Source: Strongyloides papillosus (Eukaryota; Nematoda; Chromadorea; Rhabditida; Strongyloididae). Taken from it: DNA of 64,000 bases. The notes beneath the pieces are model-generated. The model saw only the letters and a program-made list of their open reading frames with translations, was not told the origin of the DNA and searched no databases. The DNA lies in contig SRSI01000013.1 of NCBI GenBank assembly GCA_005656395.1, positions 1,860,001 through 1,924,000 of the forward strand, in the 5' to 3' direction. The translations under genes and the position numbers were made by a program. Positions 59,944 through 64,000 of the stretch are shown here, in pieces (the first letter of the stretch is position 1; each line of letters starts with the position of its first letter).

Positions 59944-61841
59944 GGCTAAAGTTCGGAATAAGGGCGACCACCGTCAAATTGTTTTTTAATGGGATATTTT
60001 TGGGATAAAGGGTATTTTAAGCATAGATAACGATATATAAACATATTTTTAAGCATTTTGAAACATTTGCAGCAAATTTTTTTTTGTGCAGCATTTGTAT
60101 TTTCGAGTGATTTTTTATAGTTTTTCGGTATTATAAGCATGAATAAAAATTAATAAACATATTTTTTTGTATTTTTAACATTTGCAGTAAATTTTTTAAA
60201 AGAAAAAAGGCACTGCCGTTGTTATCACACCACATATAGGAAATTTTACAATTAATTTTTTTTAATAATAGGTGGCCCTAAAGAGGGCCGTTGGGTTAAA
60301 ATTGATTAGTATTAGGAAAACTAAGGGGCAGCCATGAGACCTTAAGTATTCCTGGTTCTTCTTCTTGTTCTAACTGGTGAAGCAACTGGTGGACTCGACT
60401 GCCTATCTAAGTGATGTTGACCATCAGTACCGAGATCCTCTTCGATGGATCTTTGACTATCATCGACATCTAGCTGGTCGAATGTTTCATCCACCGACTC
60501 TGTGCTATCGTCTAAGTCTTCCCACCGAATATTTCTGAGCGCCCAGATTAACGCTTCAAATCGCCTTCCCTGGTTTATACGTTTCCATACAAACCCCCAT
60601 AGATAATCATCAATTACTTCGCGATTTCGGCACCTTAAAGGGATCCCCAATTTCACGCCTGACCATGTACCTTCAATGATATTCGTATGAACACCAGTTT
60701 CCGGATTACGGAAAGATTGTGAATGGTTCACCACTCTATGAGTGTACCTCATTCGTCTTAGATTGGCTAGATTAGAATAACCACGCCAAGAATCAGTGTG
60801 GATTATACTACCAGGAAGGACATGTTGCTTAATTATTGTTTCTAAGGTCCTGGCATCTCTTTTTTCAATGACCCGAACAAATAATCTTCGCTCCGATGTC
60901 TTTTCCACGCCTTCTAAGACCCAAGCCCCGTCAACTCTGTGGCCACGATGGTACTTTCTCTTGCCAAACTTTGACTCGTCGATTTCGACGATGATACCGG
61001 GACCACCTATTTTTACATCGCTCTCCTCTACGGCATCACCTAGAAGTTGGCGAGTATACTTGCACAGGCTGGCTGCGGTTTCCTTGCTTATCTTTAAATA
61101 ATTTATGATCTGAGTTTGTGAAGACCCAGATATAAACATGTAAAGATAGAAGAGGACTATATGTAATGGTGCTTTCATTTTACTGAAAAACGTTCCGTTA
61201 CGTACAGAACTCTTAGCCTGGCAAGTTTTCCTGCCGCATCTAAATGATTGGCCGTTAAGATTCATTGAGCGGCCACATCTGTGACATTCCCGCGAGCTGG
61301 GGAAGATTTGATGATCAAATAAGAACTTTTCCGCTTCTTCCGGTGTACCAAATAAGGCCATTGCATCAAAAATGCTTGGAAGGTCGCGGAATTGTTCAGG
61401 TAAATTAGCCATTTTAGGATAATATAGGGTAATATCGGCGAAATATATGAATTAACCAGTTGTGACGATTTATGATGATTTAGCTCTTATATACCATTGT
61501 TTTTGATGAAAATCTCTTTTGTTTGATTTGTAAGCATTTTCGGTTATTTTTTACTGTCAATTCATTTTTTCATCAAATTCCTCATTTTTCTATCGAATTC
61601 CTTGTTATCATTATCAAATTCCTTGTTTTTAATGATTTTTAGTTAATTTTATTGAAAAAAATTTTTTGAAAAAATTTCGATTTTTTTAAGTGAAAAAAAA
61701 TATTTTTTAATTTTTAAAAATTTATAAAAATTATAAAAATGTTCATTAACTATAATATTTTATTCTAAAAACATCATAAAAGCAAAAAAAAAATAGTTAC
61801 AATCAAGAAATAATTGGTCGCCCTTATTCCGAACTAGCTCC
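59944..61841 (-). mobile_element. Apparently complete Merlin transposon (1898 bp)
   Basis: The 20-bp perfect inverted repeats GTTCGGAATAAGGGCGACCA lie at 59951-59970 and 61815-61834. Weaker complementarity extends outwards to terminal GG. The element is flanked by an 8-bp duplication GATAAAAC (59936-59943 and 61842-61849). It carries one intact transposase gene. It is far less AT-rich in the coding part than the host DNA. The 3' part (about 60010-60197) has two imperfect direct repeats around AACATATTTTT and ACATTTGCAG. All parts expected of an autonomous Merlin element are visible. Confidence 0.92.
60342..61412 (-). CDS. Merlin transposase (IS1016/ISXO2-like DDE)
   Basis: An intact single-exon protein of 356 residues that would cut and rejoin the element's own ends. 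An N-terminal zinc ribbon is visible (Cys43, Cys46, Cys59, Cys64: ECHRCGRSM...FRCGRKTC). The ISXO2-like catalytic domain follows, with IVEIDESKFGKRKYHRG (Asp145), IIHTDSWRGYSNL (Asp207) and HTNIIEGTWSGVK (Glu247). The DDE triad is thus complete, with the VVNHSQSF and NPETGVHTN blocks typical of Merlin. The C-terminal 45 residues are acidic and then basic (SPVRTRRRTRN), likely unstructured. The ATG at 61412 is the first in frame and lies about 430 nt from the right end of the element. Codon use is rich in G and C compared with the AT-rich neighbours, pointing to recent arrival or recent activity. No stop or frameshift is present. Confidence 0.93.
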   Translation of the reverse strand: MANLPEQFRDLPSIFDAMALFGTPEEAEKFLFDHQIFPSSRECHRCGRSMNLNGQSFRCGRKTCQAKSSVRNGTFFSKMKAPLHIVLFYLYMFISGSSQTQIINYLKISKETAASLCKYTRQLLGDAVEESDVKIGGPGIIVEIDESKFGKRKYHRGHRVDGAWVLEGVEKTSERRLFVRVIEKRDARTLETIIKQHVLPGSIIHTDSWRGYSNLANLRRMRYTHRVVNHSQSFRNPETGVHTNIIEGTWSGVKLGIPLRCRNREVIDDYLWGFVWKRINQGRRFEALIWALRNIRWEDLDDSTESVDETFDQLDVDDSQRSIEEDLGTDGQHHLDRQSSPPVASPVRTRRRTRNT

Positions 61842-62649
61842 GATAAAACAATAACTTTAAGTAATAGAGAAGATGAAGTACCAATGAAAGTTACTAGAGT
61901 AAGTAATATTAAAATATATAATTTATATTTATTTTTTTTAGGGTAACTTAAAATCATTAACAAGAAAAATTATTGAAGAAAATGATTATGAGGGTTTATT
62001 AGTAATTGCTACTTTCAACATAGTAAATGTAAAAATCAATGGTTATATTTTAGAAGAAATTCATAAGATTAGTGATCTAGGATCATTTAGAGAAACTTTT
62101 GAATGCGAAGTTAAGGTTATGAGAAAAGCCATAGAAGTAGATATTTTCAATACACAAAAACTACACTTATTGTCTGATTCTAATGGATTTTTCCATGTAC
62201 CATATGAAGAAAGTAAAGAAGACAATATTATCAAAATGCCAGTATCAACAGACAGTACTCCATCTAATTTTAGTAGTGCCAGCTTATTAAGTACACCAAC
62301 ACCAATAAGAAGAACAGAAAATTTAGTTAATACGAATTCAAGAAAACGTCGCAGTTTAGATAATACTTGTAATTTACTATTAAATAAAAACAGCCTTCTA
62401 CACCCATCTTAAACAACACTGTTGAAAGAAATAGTACTGTTCTTAATGTAAATAGTACTGTTCGTAATTTAAATGATATCAAAATGCTATTGAATTAGGA
62501 CTTAAATCAGAAAATAAGAATGAAATTGAACTTCATGTAATTAGAAATTTCTTGGGAGTACCACAAATAGAACTTTCAAGACATCTCATGCAAGTAGCAA
62601 ACTATTATGACATAACTGAAAATATGACAAAAATAAAAAGAAAATAATT

Positions 62650-62886
62650 TTTTTATATAAATTTATTTGCCAATTATTTACTCAATATTTTTAATTACAT
62701 ATTTTACTTTTCTACTTTATTAGTAATCATTATTTTAGTTGTTGATTTAATATCAATCAACAATTATATTTTTAATAAAATATTTGAATGCATAAAATTA
62801 GAACATGAAAATTTAAGAAATAATAAATTTGAAAAGGCATTATAATCATGATGAATTTACTAAATAAAATATGAATAGTAAAAGAA
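62650..62886. other. Short spacer between two pseudogenes
   Basis: AT-rich; nothing recognised. Confidence 0.4.
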
Positions 62887-63948
62887 TTAAACATTTTGAG
62901 CGGCAAACAAAAATAAATCAGATATAAATGATAAATTAGCTTCCATAAATACTTTCCATTCATTATGGTTCATTAATTGTTTAGTCTTAAAGTAAAAGTA
63001 TCTTATACACCATTGTTTTAATAAATTGGCATTATAAGTATTTGCAATTGCTGCATAATCAAAGAAATTTGTATCACTCATTGTACTAATAAGATATCAT
63101 TCAAGTATTTCTTTTAGGCCTTTTATTTCATATTCATGAGACATTTTTAGTAACTCGATTGGGTTTTTTTCAACACTAGCTACTTCATTAGTATACATAA
63201 AAGACAACATATTTCTAATAGAATCTTCACTATAAGAATTAATTTCAATTCTTGATATTCCTTCATCTTTCATGTCAGTCAATAGTTTGTTTAAAATATT
63301 AGATCTACAACTTATTATACATTTATGTACTTTGAATTCTTTTTCTCCACACTTTAAAATACAATCAGAAAATTTCTCTGTATTCAATAGAACACATAGA
63401 GCATTTGATAAAAAATTATTCTTATTATCTGATATTTCGTTGTAGTAGTAGTAAACTTTGCATCCTATAAAAAATACATGTTCATTTTCAGTGTTTTTGA
63501 TATCTTTAACACATTCTTTAAGAAGTTCATTCTTACTTATATAAGTTTTAATTCCCCACATATTTTTAAGTTTATCAAACATAGCATTAATTAAAAGATC
63601 ATCAAATAATATTTTTCTATTTTCATCCATTATGTAAAACTGACATAACACATTTATATCATCATTTTTTTCATTATTATTTTTTAATAATATACAAAAA
63701 CTTTCAAAAGTTGAAGGATCACAGCCACTAGGTATAACGACTAAGTTCTATTTTAAAGAAGAGTCAATATTTGAGCAAAAGGAGGCTGATGTTGTCTTGA
63801 AAACATCTTCTTTAAAAAAATTCACATCATAGAGAAATTCACATTTTGCCTCAAATATCTCCTGTTTCAAAAATATATTATCATTGTCTAAATATATAAG
63901 TAAAATATTTTAAATAAAATTAAAAAATACCTGGTGACATTATATATT
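62887..63948 (-). pseudogene. MATH-BTB protein pseudogene
   Basis: The minus strand encodes part of a MATH domain (FLKQEIFEAKCEFLYDVN, then NLVVIPSGCDPSTFESFCIL). It also encodes a complete BTB core (EKFSDCILKCGEKEFKVHK, CIISCRSNILNKLL, MLSFMYTNEVASVE) and the following helical region (TNFFDYAAIANTYNANLLKQ). The frame is continuous but broken by TAG at 63748-63750 and TGA at 63097-63099. A 43-bp intron (GTATTT...ATTTAG) at 63930-63888 separates a short upstream exon end (TGTCACCAG). That exon is truncated by a copy of the hAT element starting at 63949. MATH-BTB proteins are Cullin-3 substrate adaptors and form large nematode families. Two stops and an insertion make this copy non-functional, unless the first stop is an allele or an error. 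Confidence 0.8.
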
Positions 63949-64000
63949 TAGCAACCTGTCATCCTTAGTGTTTTTAAAAAGACATTATTCCAATAATAAA
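63949..64000. mobile_element. Second hAT copy, cut by the window end
   Basis: TAGCAACCTGTCATCCTTAG and the following bases match 58006-58057 with one mismatch over 52 bases. Only the left end is inside the window, so its length and target duplication cannot be checked. It sits in or next to the upstream exon of the MATH-BTB pseudogene. Confidence 0.85.

Larger units (their letters stand above)
59705..62647 (+). pseudogene. Unknown gene split by a Merlin transposon
   Basis: The exon before the transposon (first ATG 59735) encodes ETPFYQIFQINVNGLNKSI and FEDLNKILAANTGIYRV. An in-frame TAA sits at 59903-59905, but the frame continues (TFANEIYLDDDK) up to the transposon. If the element and one copy of its 8-bp duplication are removed, the frame runs on without shift (TITLSNREDEVPMKVTR) to a GTAAGT donor at 61899. 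A 43-bp intron ends TTTTTTTTAG at 61941, and the next exon reads GNLKSLTRKIIEENDYEGLL and more, to a stop at 62410-62412. Frameshifts near 62395 and 62485 lead to NAIELGLKSENKNEIELHVI and a final IKRK stop at 62645-62647. No domain was recognised. The Ser/Thr-rich part around 62240-62400 looks like a linker. The gene is disabled by four independent lesions. Confidence 0.7.

Noticed and set aside
60796..61101. Plus-strand frame inside the Merlin transposase
   Set aside because: Opposite-strand shadow of a clear transposase gene.
1..64000. CRISPR arrays, bacterial operons or prophage
   Set aside because: The sequence is eukaryotic (introns, tRNA with Pol III terminator, animal gene families); no regularly spaced repeats of CRISPR type occur.

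Overview
The window is very AT-rich eukaryotic DNA (roughly four fifths A+T by eye). It has a few compact genes with tiny introns (33-49 bp, GT...AG) and many DNA transposons. The gene families (F-box, DUF229, multi-TIL inhibitor, astacin-EGF-CUB, MATH-BTB), the short introns, and TTTTAG-type acceptors just upstream of start codons point to a nematode, most likely a Strongyloides-like clade IV parasite. That assignment is inference from composition and gene families; no species marker is visible.

Layout. 0-12 kb: an internally deleted mariner (1491-2203), a DUF229 gene on the minus strand with a degenerate active site and a probable 5' frameshift, and an intronless F-box gene (9714-11375). 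12-25 kb: mostly gene-free; a mariner fossil, a piggyBac-type MITE, a MITE with a subterminal motif array, tRNA-Leu(UAG) and a pogo-like transposase fragment. 25-36 kb: a secreted protein with five TIL domains, two mariner-type deletion derivatives, tRNA-Pro(CGG), a long-terminal-inverted-repeat element and an LTR-like block. 36.9-41.5 kb: two paralogous, inverted genes for small secreted proteins, with two palindromic elements nested between them. 43-50 kb: an LTR-like block, a second piggyBac-type MITE, a decayed Ty3/gypsy gag-pol on the minus strand and a 73-bp hairpin MITE. 50-55 kb: a two-exon coiled-coil gene and a two-exon astacin whose zinc site is completely replaced. 55-64 kb: a DIRS/PAT-like retroelement fragment, a MITE, an hAT-type element with an 8-bp target duplication, an apparently intact Merlin transposon inserted in the exon of an unknown gene, and a MATH-BTB pseudogene beside a second hAT copy cut by the window end.

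I count about seven plausible protein genes, plus two disrupted ones and a transposase. At least seven transposable-element superfamilies are recognisable. The host genes belong to families that expand in parasitic nematodes (secreted protease inhibitors, astacins, small secreted proteins, F-box and MATH-BTB). Several look degenerate, so this reads as a fast-evolving accessory region rather than a conserved core locus. Three observations deserve most attention: the inverted secreted-protein locus with flanks better conserved than its coding sequence, the catalytically dead astacin, and the Merlin insertion that can be removed precisely in silico.
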